Numbered from the stretch's first letter, positions 1 to 7,987 are shown. The stretch is 64,000 nucleotides of DNA from Pseudomonas fluorescens (GCF_001902145.1 NZ_MRST01000021.1:1-64000), one strand, 5' to 3'. The notes: generated by a model not told the origin, from the letters alone. Made by a program: numbers and translations.

Positions 1-2
1 GG

Positions 3-458
3 TGGGCCGGGCTGTCGATGTTTGGCAGTGACAAACCCAAAGTACCCTCTGCGCCGATCACGCCGATGTTGTTGGCGCCGCGGCCTGGTCCCGCGGTGCC
101 CAGTTTGGCAACGATGGCAAATGGTATTGCTGGGCGACAGGCTCCTATGTTGTCTCAGGCAGGTCCGCTGATGGTGCCGATGGCGCCTAAGTTAGGCGAC
201 GTCACGCGCTCACTTGCTGCGCCTGTTGCTCCCAAACCCGCCAGCCTGGTTATTCAGGCGCCTGTGGTACCTAAGCCAGAGCCTGCGCGAGTAGACCAAA
301 AGTTCAGCTATTCGCTGAATATGCCGGTCACGGTCGAGGGTGATGCCAAGGATCCGCAGCAGTTTGTTCAGCAGCTTTTACCTCTGATGCAGCGCGCACT
401 GAATGACGCCGCGCAGCAGGAAGCCCGACGCAATCTGTACGACGACGCCCATACATAA
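3..458 (+). CDS. Phage tail tape-measure protein, C-terminal end (partial)
   Basis: The frame is open from the left window edge, so this is the tail of a longer gene; the ATG at 18 is probably internal. The visible 150 or so residues are rich in Pro, Ala and Met (repeated VPxAP-like stretches) and end in a helical segment of the type QQFVQQLLPLMQRAL. This is the usual end of P2-type tape-measure proteins, which set tail length and line the tail tube before DNA ejection. The next gene is a gpU homologue 9 bp downstream, which is the P2 gene order. Identity is inferred mainly from position. Confidence 0.6.
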   Translation, partial: WAGLSMFGSDKPKVPSAPITPMLLAPRPGPAVPSLATMANGIAGRQAPMLSQAGPLMVPMAPKLGDVTRSLAAPVAPKPASLVIQAPVVPKPEPARVDQKFSYSLNMPVTVEGDAKDPQQFVQQLLPLMQRALNDAAQQEARRNLYDDAHT

Positions 459-467
459 GGAGGGACC

Positions 468-1313
468 ATGGAATACCTGGAGCAAATGCAGTCCGGCTTC
501 AAATACCTGGTCAGCGCGGGCGAGGCGGGCCGGCGGAGCATTGATGGGATTATGGGACCGGTAAACGGCGCGATCAGCGAGATCACTGGTGCAGCTGCTG
601 AGCTTGAAAATGTGCCGTTCCTACCGCCAGGTGCAGGTGAAAAACTTCAACGGGTCATGCGGGGGATTGGTGCAGCACAGGCCAAGGTCGGCGCGGTGGT
701 TGAGACATACAGCCGAGCTTCGCGAGCGGCCTCACAAATAGACGAGCGCCTTGGTGTCCTCAAAGAACAAGCCGCCAAGGCCGGCGCGGCCATCAATAAG
801 GTGGCAGGGAAGGTCAGTCCATCATTGGCAAACGTTCTACCGACTGAAGCCCTGGGGCTATCCCAGACTCCCCTCGCTGAGGCCGTGAAGCCGTTTCCTC
901 ACCTGCTGATCATCCAGCCGCTCAAGCCAAACACCCAACCCTACTACTTCAACCTGGATACGGCGGCCTTCGACGAGTTACGCCGGCAGACGGAGTTTCG
1001 CTGGGCTGCGCAAGAACGCCTCAGCCGTCGACCGGCGCAACAGGCCATTGGAATGGGTGAGGAAAAAATGACCCTTAAAGGCTCGATCTTTCCGGGCTTC
1101 AAGGGAGGGCTCAAGCAACTGGACACCCTACGCAGCATCGGGGCCCAGCTGATGCCTCTGACCCTCACCACCGGCTACGGGGAAGTGCTGGGTACCTGGT
1201 GCCTGAAGAACCTCGACGAAGAACAGAGCGCGCTGCTGCAGGGAGGGATCCCGCGTAAGCAATTATTTACCCTGGAGTTTGTACGATATGGCGATGACCT
1301 GCAGAACGTCTGA
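468..1313 (+). CDS. P2 gpU-like tail completion protein with N-terminal extension
   Basis: The C-terminal 130 or so residues match the gpU family, including GEEKMTLKGSIFPGFKGG and a final LFTLEFVRYGDD. gpU caps and completes the tail at its head-proximal end in P2-like phages and R-type tailocins. At 281 residues it is much longer than P2 gpU (about 160). The extra first 130 residues are Ala-rich and look helical, and I cannot name a domain there. An AAGGAGG ribosome site precedes the ATG. The end overlaps the gpX start by 26 bp, so the two are probably translationally coupled. Confidence 0.8.
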   Translation: MEYLEQMQSGFKYLVSAGEAGRRSIDGIMGPVNGAISEITGAAAELENVPFLPPGAGEKLQRVMRGIGAAQAKVGAVVETYSRASRAASQIDERLGVLKEQAAKAGAAINKVAGKVSPSLANVLPTEALGLSQTPLAEAVKPFPHLLIIQPLKPNTQPYYFNLDTAAFDELRRQTEFRWAAQERLSRRPAQQAIGMGEEKMTLKGSIFPGFKGGLKQLDTLRSIGAQLMPLTLTTGYGEVLGTWCLKNLDEEQSALLQGGIPRKQLFTLEFVRYGDDLQNV

Positions 1314-1494
1314 CGGCGACGTGCTGGATACCCTGTGCAACCAGCTTTACGGGCACCTCAATGGCACCGTGGAGGCGGTGCTGGCCCACAACCAAGGACT
1401 GGCCGATCAGCCGCAACCACTCAAGGCTGGTTTGTTGATTGTCTTCCCCGACCTTCCGCCCGTCACGGATGAAACGGTGCAGTTGTGGGATTGA
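1288..1494 (+). CDS. P2 gpX-like tail protein (LysM-like)
   Basis: A short protein of 68 residues. It has the gpX pattern: GDVLDTLCNQLYG near the start, then a VEAVLAHNQGLA segment and an end in ETVQLWD. gpX proteins carry a LysM-like fold and act in tail assembly. I chose the ATG at 1288, inside the end of gpU; a TTG at 1279 and an ATG at 1294 are alternatives. It sits between gpU and gpD exactly as in P2 and R-type pyocin clusters. Confidence 0.8.
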   Translation: MAMTCRTSDGDVLDTLCNQLYGHLNGTVEAVLAHNQGLADQPQPLKAGLLIVFPDLPPVTDETVQLWD

Positions 1495-1534
1495 TAAGAG
1501 TGCTTTGAATCAACTGAGCACCCATCCATAACGA

Positions 1535-1557
1535 AGCCCCGCATGACGGGGCTTTGT
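1535..1557 (+). terminator. Hairpin between gpX and gpD genes
   Basis: A perfect 7-bp stem (AGCCCCG / CGGGGCT) with a CATGA loop is followed only by TTTG. It is a weak terminator or an mRNA-processing hairpin. Tail genes continue downstream on the same strand, so it can only be partial. Confidence 0.5.
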
Positions 1558-1575
1558 CGTTTCTGGGGTATAGAG

Positions 1576-2616
1576 ATGAAACCAACTTTTAGAATTGTCG
1601 CGGACGGGACCGATATCACGGCCCTGATCAACGACCGCCTGCTGTCCCTGCGCACCGTCGATAAACCCAGCATGGAGTCGGATGACTTTGAGCTGCGTAT
1701 CGATGACCGCGATGGTGCGGTGTCACTGCCCAAGCGCGGTGCCGGCATTGAGATCTACCTGGGCTACGCCGGCAACAGCCTGACGCGCCTGGGCCGCTAC
1801 ATCGTGGATGAGGTCGAAGCATCCGGCCCGCCGGACACCATCGTCATTCGCGGTAAAGCCAGCGACATGCGCGGATCCGGCAAAACCACCCGTACCGGTA
1901 GCTGGGAAAACGTCACCCTTGCGCAGATTGTCACCGACGTGGCCGCTCGCAACGGCTGGCAACCAGTCTGTTCCATTACCACTGTGGTGCCTCGGGTCGA
2001 CCAGATCGGCGAATCCGACTTCAACTTTATCACTCGCTTATCCAAGCAATACGACTGCACCGCCAAGGTCGCCGACGGCAAGCTGTTGGTGATGCAGCGT
2101 CAAGCGGGCCAGAGCGCGAGCGGCAAAACCCTCGGCGTGGTCACCATCAGGAAAAGCGATGTCAGCCGCTGGCAGTTTCGTTTCGCTGATCGCACCACGC
2201 AAAAGGCGGTCAAGACACGCTACCAGGACAAAAAGAGCGGCGAGCTGGTAACCCTGGAGCTGGGCAATGATGACGCCCCGGAAGGCATGCCGCCGGTACA
2301 TACCGACCGACATATCCATCCCAACAAGTCTGCAGCGGAACAGGCTGCCAAGGCACGGCTGAATGCGTTCAACCGTTCCTCTGCAGCAGTTCGGCTGGAG
2401 ATGGTGGGGCGCACCGACTTGTTTGCCGAGCGCCATATCAACGCGCAGGGCTTCAAGGACGGATTGGATGGGGATTTTCTGGTGGACTCGGTGGAGCAGG
2501 TGTTCACCCAGGCCGGCTGGTCCACCACGGTAGAGTGCAACGCCGGCAAAAAAGGCAAAGCCAAGGCCAAAGGTAAGAAACAGAAAAAGCCGCTCACGGT
2601 GCTGACGGTGCCGTAA
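1576..2616 (+). CDS. Phage late control protein D (gpD-like baseplate hub)
   Basis: A 346-residue protein of the phage late control D family. It begins MKPTFRIVADGTDIT and contains the typical IEIYLGYAG and FNFITRLSKQYDC segments. In P2-like phages and tailocins this protein forms the central hub of the baseplate, structurally like T4 gp27/VgrG. The Lys-rich tail (GKKGKAKAKGKKQKK) is common in the family. I used the ATG at 1576; an in-frame GTG at 1543 lies within the upstream hairpin. It follows gpX and precedes the endolysin, as in R-pyocin clusters. Confidence 0.88.
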   Translation: MKPTFRIVADGTDITALINDRLLSLRTVDKPSMESDDFELRIDDRDGAVSLPKRGAGIEIYLGYAGNSLTRLGRYIVDEVEASGPPDTIVIRGKASDMRGSGKTTRTGSWENVTLAQIVTDVAARNGWQPVCSITTVVPRVDQIGESDFNFITRLSKQYDCTAKVADGKLLVMQRQAGQSASGKTLGVVTIRKSDVSRWQFRFADRTTQKAVKTRYQDKKSGELVTLELGNDDAPEGMPPVHTDRHIHPNKSAAEQAAKARLNAFNRSSAAVRLEMVGRTDLFAERHINAQGFKDGLDGDFLVDSVEQVFTQAGWSTTVECNAGKKGKAKAKGKKQKKPLTVLTVP

Positions 2617-2664
2617 CCGCCTAACGCAATCGACAGACCCGCAACGACGAACTCAGGAGGCGCC

Positions 2665-3228
2665 ATGCCCATCACCGAGCAACAACTTCAACGCATCATG
2701 CCCAACGCCCGCCGCCAAGCGGGCGTTTTTGTATCTGCTCTAAATGCAGCGATGATCAACAGGAAGATCAATACACCCAAGCGCCAGGCCGCATTCCTCG
2801 CCCAGGTCGGCCACGAATCCGGTCAGTTGCAATACGTACGCGAACTGGGCAGCGATCAGTACCTCAGCAAATACGACACCGGCGCCCTGGCGGCCAAGCT
2901 CGGTAACACTCCCGACGCCGACGGTGATGGTCAGCGCTACCGTGGTCGCGGCCTGATTCAGGTCACCGGTCACGATAACTACCTGCGCTGCAGTCTGGCG
3001 CTGTTCGGCGATGAACGATTGTTGCGCACACCGGAGCTGCTCGAGCAGCCGCAATGGGCTGCAGAGTCGGCGGCGTGGTTCTGGTCGATGAATGGGCTGA
3101 ATGCGCTCGCGGATCAGGACCAGTTCAACACCATCACCCGCCGGATCAATGGCGGCCTCAACGGCCTGGAGGATCGGCTGCAGCTGTGGGGTAGGGCGAG
3201 GGCGGTGTTATGCGTCTCTTCGACCTGA
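2665..3228 (+). CDS. Endolysin, glycoside hydrolase family 19 (chitinase-like)
   Basis: The 187-residue protein has GH19 hallmarks. The catalytic-glutamate region is AQVGHESGQ, followed by RYRGRGLIQVTGHDNY and, near the end, ITRRINGGLNGLEDR. In phages and tailocins these enzymes cleave the glycan strands of peptidoglycan for host lysis. There is no signal peptide, so export would need a holin, which is not visible in the window. AGGAGG lies 5 bp before the ATG. The last 19 bp overlap the Rz gene. Confidence 0.9.
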   Translation: MPITEQQLQRIMPNARRQAGVFVSALNAAMINRKINTPKRQAAFLAQVGHESGQLQYVRELGSDQYLSKYDTGALAAKLGNTPDADGDGQRYRGRGLIQVTGHDNYLRCSLALFGDERLLRTPELLEQPQWAAESAAWFWSMNGLNALADQDQFNTITRRINGGLNGLEDRLQLWGRARAVLCVSST

Positions 3229-3752
3229 TTCCCGCGCAGTTTCGTATCGCTGTCGTCGGCGGCTTATTGCTGATGGTCGCCGCCGGATCCGCGGCGTTGG
3301 CCTGGACTGCGCAGGACTGGCGTTATGGCCGTGTGTTGGAGCGCCAGGCCCGGCTGCAGGCGGACACCCTCAACGAGATATCCAAAGCGTCTGCTGACCT
3401 GCAGCGCATCGAGCGGGAAAAACGCCTGGCCCTGGAGCTACGCCTGCAGAACAAAGATGAAACCCACCACAAGGAACTGACCGATGAGCAAACCAAGCAG
3501 GCTCGCCTGCGTGATCGCCTGGCTACTGCTGATCTGCGGTTGTCAGTCGTACTCGCCGCTACCGAAACCACCGGCAGCTGTGCAATGCCAACCACCACCG
3601 GCACCGGCCGCGTGGTTCATGGCACCACAAGAGCCCAACTTGACCCAGCGCATGCTCAACGAATTATCGGCATCACCGATGTCGGCGACCAAGGATTGAT
3701 CGCCCTGCGAGCCTGTCAGGCTTACGCAAAAGAGGTTTCTACACCGAAGTAA
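3210..3752 (+). CDS. Rz-like inner-membrane spanin subunit
   Basis: A 180-residue protein with one N-terminal membrane segment (about residues 11-32). A long charged coiled-coil region (about 45-110) follows, with repeated Glu/Lys/Arg/Gln. This is the i-spanin plan. Spanins bridge the inner and outer membranes and fuse them in the last step of phage lysis of Gram-negative cells. The gene starts inside the end of the endolysin gene. A complete Rz1 lipoprotein gene is embedded in its 3' half in another frame, which strongly supports the call. Confidence 0.85.
   Translation: MRLFDLIPAQFRIAVVGGLLLMVAAGSAALAWTAQDWRYGRVLERQARLQADTLNEISKASADLQRIEREKRLALELRLQNKDETHHKELTDEQTKQARLRDRLATADLRLSVVLAATETTGSCAMPTTTGTGRVVHGTTRAQLDPAHAQRIIGITDVGDQGLIALRACQAYAKEVSTPK
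3484..3699 (+). CDS. Rz1-like outer-membrane spanin lipoprotein, embedded in Rz
   Basis: A 71-residue frame lies wholly inside the Rz gene, in a different frame. It has a short signal peptide ending in a lipobox, Ile17-Cys-Gly-Cys20, with Cys20 the predicted lipidated residue. A Pro-rich stretch (PLPKPP, QPPPAPAA) follows. Rz1 is the outer-membrane partner that binds the C-terminus of Rz to complete the spanin complex. Embedded Rz1 genes are well known in lambda-like and P2-like phages. Automated annotation often misses them. Confidence 0.85.
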   Translation: MSKPSRLACVIAWLLLICGCQSYSPLPKPPAAVQCQPPPAPAAWFMAPQEPNLTQRMLNELSASPMSATKD

Positions 3753-3900
3753 AAGGAGCGGTCGGGCAGGATGCGTCAACATCCCACCCGGCCACCTTCC
3801 CCGCAGATCGTCCCTGCAAGTCCAGCCAAGGCTCCTGCTTCGTGCACAAAGCGGAGCGAGCCTAGCACTGTTTATCCATACAGCAAAGGTCTTGCTTTTT

Positions 3901-4695
3901 ATGTCTACACCCATCATCCCTTGGATGGGCGGCAAACGCCGCCTGGCCGACCGTCTTATCCCGCTCTTCCCGCCACACGAATGCTACGTTGAAGTGTTTG
4001 CCGGCGGCGCCGCGCTCTACTTCATGCGTCCCCAGGCAGCACCGGTTGAGGTCCTCAACGACATCAACGGCGACCTGGTGACGCTGTACCGCGTCGTGCA
4101 GAACCACCTTGAAGAATTCGTCCGCCAGTTCAAATGGGCGCTCAGTTCCCGCCAGGTGTTTGAGTGGCAGAAGATGACCCGCCCTGAAACCCTCACCGAC
4201 ATCCAGCGCGCCGCTCGGTTCTTCTATCTGCAGCACCATGCCTTTGCTGGCAAGGTGACGGGGCAGACGTTTGGCACCGCGACCACTGGCCCAGCGATCA
4301 ACCTGCTGCGGATTGAGGAGAATCTATCTGCAGCGTGGCAGCGTCTGTCAGGTACCTATGTGGAAAACTTGGGCTGGCTGGAATGTGCCGAGCGCTACGA
4401 CCGTGCCCATACCTTCCACTACATGGACCCGCCTTACTGGCAGACTGCCGGCTATGGCGTGGATTTTCCCTTTGAGAATTACGAGCGCATGGCTGACTTC
4501 ATGCGGCGCTGCAAAGGGAAGGTCATGGTAAGCATCAACGATCACCCGGACATTCGACGCGTGTTTGAAGGCTTTCATTTTGAGACTGTAGACATTCGGT
4601 ACAGCACAGCGAACCAGCGGCAGGGCGTGACGGCTATCAGCGGAGAATTGATCATCATGAATTGGCAACCAAACCCTTTGGGGTCACTTTTTTAA
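3901..4695 (+). CDS. DNA adenine N6-methyltransferase, Dam/D12 class
   Basis: The 264-residue protein has the D12-class order. IPWMGGKRRLADRLIPLFP near the start binds the methyl donor, VEVFAGGAALYF follows, and the catalytic motif is MDPPYW (about residue 177). It should methylate adenine in a short DNA site. In a prophage this can protect against host restriction or regulate phage genes. It ends with MNWQPNPLGSLF. I chose the ATG at 3901, preceded by AAAGGT; a TTG at 3892 is the alternative. The target sequence cannot be read from the gene. Confidence 0.88.
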   Translation: MSTPIIPWMGGKRRLADRLIPLFPPHECYVEVFAGGAALYFMRPQAAPVEVLNDINGDLVTLYRVVQNHLEEFVRQFKWALSSRQVFEWQKMTRPETLTDIQRAARFFYLQHHAFAGKVTGQTFGTATTGPAINLLRIEENLSAAWQRLSGTYVENLGWLECAERYDRAHTFHYMDPPYWQTAGYGVDFPFENYERMADFMRRCKGKVMVSINDHPDIRRVFEGFHFETVDIRYSTANQRQGVTAISGELIIMNWQPNPLGSLF

Positions 4696-4722
4696 GTTTT
4701 CGCCATGGGGTCATCCATAACC

Positions 4723-4743
4723 CTAAGCAATCTTAGATTTTTT
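4723..4743 (+). terminator. Weak intrinsic terminator after the methyltransferase
   Basis: A CTAAG-CAAT-CTTAG hairpin is followed by A and six T residues on the + strand, 27 bp after the methyltransferase stop. The stem is only 5 bp, so it is a modest terminator. Confidence 0.45.
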
Positions 4744-4822
4744 AGGACTTCAAAATCTCCCAGGCTTTACGTAGAGCTTCAAAAACGTTAGTAAGCGCAA
4801 TCACTAAAGCGATCCATTTCAT
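4742..4822 (-). CDS. Possible 26-residue hydrophobic small protein
   Basis: On the minus strand a short frame reads MKWIALVIALTNVFEALRK and continues to a stop after 26 residues, ending EILKS. The first half is hydrophobic and the second half amphipathic, as in small membrane peptides or type I toxins. An AGAGAA element lies about 7 bp before the ATG on that strand. A 6-bp GGACCC/GGGTCC hairpin and a repeat-rich block lie further upstream. I do not recognise a family. The hydrophobic pattern and plausible ribosome site are the only support. Confidence 0.4.
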   Translation of the reverse strand: MKWIALVIALTNVFEALRKAWEILKS

Positions 4823-4843
4823 GATGTTTTCTCTGTAATGAAG

Positions 4844-5160
4844 TTGGACCCTTCTGGGTCCGATATATCGTTTTCGAAAATCAGTGAGGCTACGTGCTAG
4901 CTCTGCGGTAAATTCAGCTGCTTTTGGTTTTGTGGGAGGCTGGGGGGCCTTAAGTCCTTTTAAGGCTAGTATGTGGCTGGCTTTTAAGTCAATACCCGAT
5001 TTTGATTTTTTTCTGATGTTCGCAAGTTGCGGAAGTTATGCAACTTGCGCAAATTTCCTAAGCTTGACCCTCTGCGGGTCCCGTTTTCATTGGGTTTTTC
5101 GGTTGGAGGCGATTCGCACGCCTTTGGCGTCAGCGATTCTGCGGCTATCGATAGCGCTGT
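4844..5160. other. Non-coding block with clustered hairpins and palindromes
   Basis: No convincing gene is seen. The stretch carries several inverted repeats: GGACCC/GGGTCC (4846-4861) abutting the palindrome CGATATATCG (4861-4870), a 10-bp pair CGCAAGTTGC/GCAACTTGCG (5021-5049, 9-nt spacer), GACCC/GGGTC (5066-5080), ACGCC/GGCGT (5118-5130) and a 12-bp palindrome GCTATCGATAGC (5144-5155). On the minus strand the small loops are purine-rich (AGAA, GCAGA, AAA), which would suit a structured RNA transcribed leftwards. Its function is unknown. Confidence 0.5.
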
Positions 5161-5184
5161 ACGTATTTACGTATTTACGTATTT
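5161..5184. repeat. 8-bp tandem array A: ACGTATTT x3
   Basis: Three perfect contiguous copies of an 8-bp unit. This is the first of four unrelated 8-bp arrays within 220 bp. Confidence 0.95.
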
Positions 5185-5202
5185 GCGCAAAGCGGTAGCT
5201 TC

Positions 5203-5234
5203 GACGGAAAGACGGAAAGACGGAAAGACGGAAA
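5203..5234. repeat. 8-bp tandem array B: GACGGAAA x4
   Basis: Four perfect contiguous copies, followed by a partial copy (GAC). Eight is not a multiple of three, so the array is unlikely to encode protein repeats. Confidence 0.95.
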
Positions 5235-5242
5235 GACTCCTA

Positions 5243-5279
5243 GGTGCAAAGGTACAAAGGTACAAAGGTACAAAGGTAC
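5243..5279. repeat. 8-bp tandem array C: GGTACAAA x4 plus a partial copy
   Basis: The first unit is GGTGCAAA, then three perfect GGTACAAA units and a partial GGTAC. It begins 9 bp after array B. Confidence 0.95.
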
Positions 5280-5300
5280 GAGGACGCTGATTGATGGATT

Positions 5301-5380
5301 AACGCAATAACGCAATAACGAATTAACGCAATAACGAATTAACGAATTAACGAATTAACGCAATAACGCAATAACGCAAG
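5301..5380. repeat. 8-bp tandem array D: AACGCAAT / AACGAATT, ten units
   Basis: Ten contiguous 8-bp units of two types. With N = AACGCAAT and T = AACGAATT the order is N N T N T T T N N and a final variant AACGCAAG. The mixture of two unit types points to duplication of blocks rather than simple slippage of one unit. Confidence 0.95.
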
Positions 5381-5442
5381 TAACCACCAACCGCATTTTA
5401 GCGGCTAAAATTTTCCTCAAACTGTGCTGCTGTTGGGGCAGA

Positions 5443-6138
5443 CTATTTCTCATCAGATGGGAGAATCAAAGAGGCCCCTTGATTCCGAGGGTTGCCGACG
5501 GCTTTGTTCACTGTGTACCACTCAAAGTCTTCAGTTGGTTGGCAGCAACCGCGCGCGATTTCTTCGGCTTGTGCTGGAGTGAGATTCGGATCAAGCCATT
5601 CCCTAGCGTGATCAGCTGTTAGCACCAAAGGTTTGCGGTCGTGTATATCCACCATGCCCTGATCACTGGCGGCGGTGATGATCACGAACCCATCGCCGTC
5701 GTGGGGATCCAGGCCAGAATGAACTTGGGCGAGCGCGCCAAAGAACATGGGTTTCTGACTCTTCAGGCGAATGAAGTAGGGCTGCTTTCTCTTCGGATCG
5801 TCAGGGTCTTTGACCCATTCGTACCACCCCTCACTCGGCACCAGGGCTCGGCCATTCGGCCAAAGTTGCTTGAAGAACTTTCCCGTGGTGACCGTCTCTA
5901 CGCGGGCGTTGATCGGATCGGGGCGCTTGCCCTTGGCCCTGAACGGCGCCCATCCCCATTTGACTGCATCGATATGCAGCCCATCTTCTGCAGCGTGTAA
6001 CACCTGCACCCGGGTCGACGGCGCGACGTTGTAGCGATCAATAGGCTGAGCGTCGTAACCGCTGAACAGCTCTATCTGGGGGCTCAGTTCTTCAATGAAG
6101 ATCGCCATCCCTTCGTACTGCACGAATCGCCCGCACAT
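5443..6138 (-). CDS. SRAP domain protein (YedK/HMCES family)
   Basis: The mature protein starts Met-Cys-Gly-Arg-Phe, so I placed the start at 6138, two codons inside the longest frame. Cys2 is the catalytic residue that forms a thiazolidine crosslink with abasic sites in single-stranded DNA. Also visible are the INAR motif, EGWYEW with the conserved Glu, and an IHDRKPLVL segment holding the conserved His. The family shields abasic sites and is often found beside SOS polymerases. Here it diverges from umuDC across a 100-bp gap containing a LexA box, which may serve both directions. Confidence 0.92.
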   Translation of the reverse strand: MCGRFVQYEGMAIFIEELSPQIELFSGYDAQPIDRYNVAPSTRVQVLHAAEDGLHIDAVKWGWAPFRAKGKRPDPINARVETVTTGKFFKQLWPNGRALVPSEGWYEWVKDPDDPKRKQPYFIRLKSQKPMFFGALAQVHSGLDPHDGDGFVIITAASDQGMVDIHDRKPLVLTADHAREWLDPNLTPAQAEEIARGCCQPTEDFEWYTVNKAVGNPRNQGASLILPSDEK

Positions 6139-6203
6139 ACGCACCTCTCCGCCTGTCGAAATCCCCTACAGAAAAATTGACCGCAAGCGCCCTACAAAGT
6201 TAA

Positions 6204-6219
6204 CTGTATATTCGTACAG
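6204..6219 (+). promoter_or_regulatory. LexA (SOS) box upstream of umuD
   Basis: CTGTATATTCGTACAG matches the CTG-N10-CAG SOS box consensus with full CTGT/ACAG half-sites. It lies 20 bp before the umuD ATG and about 65 bp before the divergent SRAP start. Both genes are therefore likely DNA-damage induced. Confidence 0.9.
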
Positions 6220-6239
6220 TATCTGTAAAAGGCCGTATC

Positions 6240-6665
6240 ATGAGCTTCACCATTCTAGGTCCTATCGCTGAGGCAGGCGCAAAGCTGCCTATGTGCTCGT
6301 TCCAGGTTCCAGCCGGTTTTCCATCGCCGGCAGCGGATCATATTGAGCAGCACATCTCATTGGATGAGGTTCTGAATATCCGTGCACCGCATGTGTACCT
6401 GGTAGCAATCACCGGGGAAAGCATGCAAGGGATTGGTATCTTCGAAGGTGACCTCGCGGTGGTGGATCGTGCCATTGAGCCTGCTCACGGACATGTAGTG
6501 GTGGCGCTGCTGAACAATGAGCCCGTCTGCAAGCGCCTATGCAAGCGCGGCCGGGAGGTGATCCTTCTATCAGAGAACCCCAAATACCCGGCGCGTTACG
6601 TTCTTGAAGGGGATGAGCTGTCAATCTGGGGCGTGATTACCAGCACAGTGCGCAGCCATGTCTAA
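6240..6665 (+). CDS. umuD: UmuD-like SOS mutagenesis protein (S24 peptidase)
   Basis: A 141-residue LexA-type self-cleaving protein. The likely cleavage site is Ala25-Gly26, the catalytic serine is Ser61 in GESMQG, and the general base is Lys98 in EPVCKR. These positions match E. coli UmuD within one or two residues. After RecA-stimulated cleavage it becomes the accessory subunit of DNA polymerase V. It follows an SOS box, and its stop overlaps the start of umuC by 8 bp, so the two are coupled. Confidence 0.93.
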   Translation: MSFTILGPIAEAGAKLPMCSFQVPAGFPSPAADHIEQHISLDEVLNIRAPHVYLVAITGESMQGIGIFEGDLAVVDRAIEPAHGHVVVALLNNEPVCKRLCKRGREVILLSENPKYPARYVLEGDELSIWGVITSTVRSHV

Positions 6666-7935
6666 ACAAGAACCGACCTTTGCGCTGATCGACTGCAACA
6701 GTTTTTATGCCAGTTGCGAGCGGGTGTTCCGGCCGGACCTGGCGAAGGTGCCCATTGTGGTGCTGAGCAATAACGACGGCTGTGTCATTGCTCGCAGCTA
6801 CGACGCAAAGCCGTTTATCAAGATGGGCGAGCCGTATTTCCAGATCAAGCACAAACTCAGGCAGCACGGCATTGTGCCGTTTTCCTCCAACTATGCGCTG
6901 TACGGTGACATGAGCGAACGGGTGATGAGCCTGATCGAGGCGATGGTGCCGGCAGTCGAGGTGTACAGCATCGATGAGGCATTCGCCGACTTAACCGGCA
7001 TCGGTGGGCTGGATACCTTAGGGCGGCAGATCCGCGCTCAAGTGCTTCGCTGCACCGGCATTCCAGTCGGTGTTGGTATTGCTCACACAAAGACTCTGGC
7101 GAAACTGGCAAACCACACCGCGAAGCGCCTGCAGGTTCAAACCGGTGGTGTGGTCAACATCACCGACCCGGTTAAGCGGGACTGGGTGCTGCGTAATACG
7201 GACGTGTCGGAGGTGTGGGGCGTTGGCCGCAAGATGAAACTTCACCTCGATGCGATGGGTATCAAGTCTGCAATGGACCTGGCTAAGGCGGACCCATGGA
7301 CGCTTCGTAAGAGGTTCAGCATTGTGATCGAGAAGACGGCCAGGGAGTTGAGCGGCACGCCTTGCTTGGAGCTGGATGAGCCGGATCCGCCGAAGCAGGA
7401 GATCTGCTGCAGCCGCATGTTCGGCAAGAGGCTGACGGAGCTACCTCCAATCAAAGAGGCGGTGGCCACCTACATGATGCGTGCCTCGGAGAAGCTCCGC
7501 GCTCAGAAATCGCTGTGTAAGAAGGTGCGCGTGTGCATCCGTACTGGCATGTTTAACCCGGAGGAAGCGAAGTACGCGAACGGTGTGGTGGTGGATATGC
7601 CGTATCCCACTGACGATGTGCGCTTGCTCACTCAAGCTGCGGTTGGTGCGCTAGATCGCATATTTCGGCCTGGCTTTAAGTACAGCAAGGCCGAGGTTAT
7701 GTTGCTCAATCTGTGCCAGCCAGGTGAGTACACCGATGATTTGTTCGCCACGTCTCAGCCAGCGGAGGTAACAAGCGTGATGACCGTGCTAGACCAGATT
7801 AACGAACGATGGGGCCGAGGAACTCTGCGTTCGGCCAGTGTACCAATTGACCCGGACTGGGCAATGCGCCGAGAGATGATGAGCCAGAGCTATACGACCA
7901 AGGTTGATCAGCTTTGGAGCGTTGAGTGCAAATAG
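6658..7935 (+). CDS. umuC: UmuC-like Y-family DNA polymerase V subunit
   Basis: A 425-residue Y-family polymerase, normal length for UmuC/RulB. It opens with [17 protein letters not shown], which holds the first catalytic Asp, and has the second catalytic site [10 protein letters not shown] near residue 105. The steric-gate region [10 protein letters not shown] and the C-terminal UmuC domain are present. It copies past DNA lesions with low fidelity. Plasmid- and prophage-borne copies in Pseudomonas raise UV tolerance and mutation rate. It forms an operon with umuD. Confidence 0.94.
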   Translation: MSKQEPTFALIDCNSFYASCERVFRPDLAKVPIVVLSNNDGCVIARSYDAKPFIKMGEPYFQIKHKLRQHGIVPFSSNYALYGDMSERVMSLIEAMVPAVEVYSIDEAFADLTGIGGLDTLGRQIRAQVLRCTGIPVGVGIAHTKTLAKLANHTAKRLQVQTGGVVNITDPVKRDWVLRNTDVSEVWGVGRKMKLHLDAMGIKSAMDLAKADPWTLRKRFSIVIEKTARELSGTPCLELDEPDPPKQEICCSRMFGKRLTELPPIKEAVATYMMRASEKLRAQKSLCKKVRVCIRTGMFNPEEAKYANGVVVDMPYPTDDVRLLTQAAVGALDRIFRPGFKYSKAEVMLLNLCQPGEYTDDLFATSQPAEVTSVMTVLDQINERWGRGTLRSASVPIDPDWAMRREMMSQSYTTKVDQLWSVECK

Positions 7936-7987
7936 ATGCGTGAAGTAGGATCGTTTTGCTCTCTCCGGGTCATCGCTGATTAGCATT

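Noticed and set aside
4884..5290. Two plus-strand frames (4884-5198 and 5027-5290) in the repeat block
   Set aside because: They overlap each other, run into the 8-bp arrays and have low-complexity ends. No domain or ribosome site supports them.
5161..5380. The octamer arrays as replication iterons
   Set aside because: Iterons are usually 17-22 bp and lie beside a replication initiator gene. The units here are 8 bp, of four kinds, and no initiator gene is nearby.
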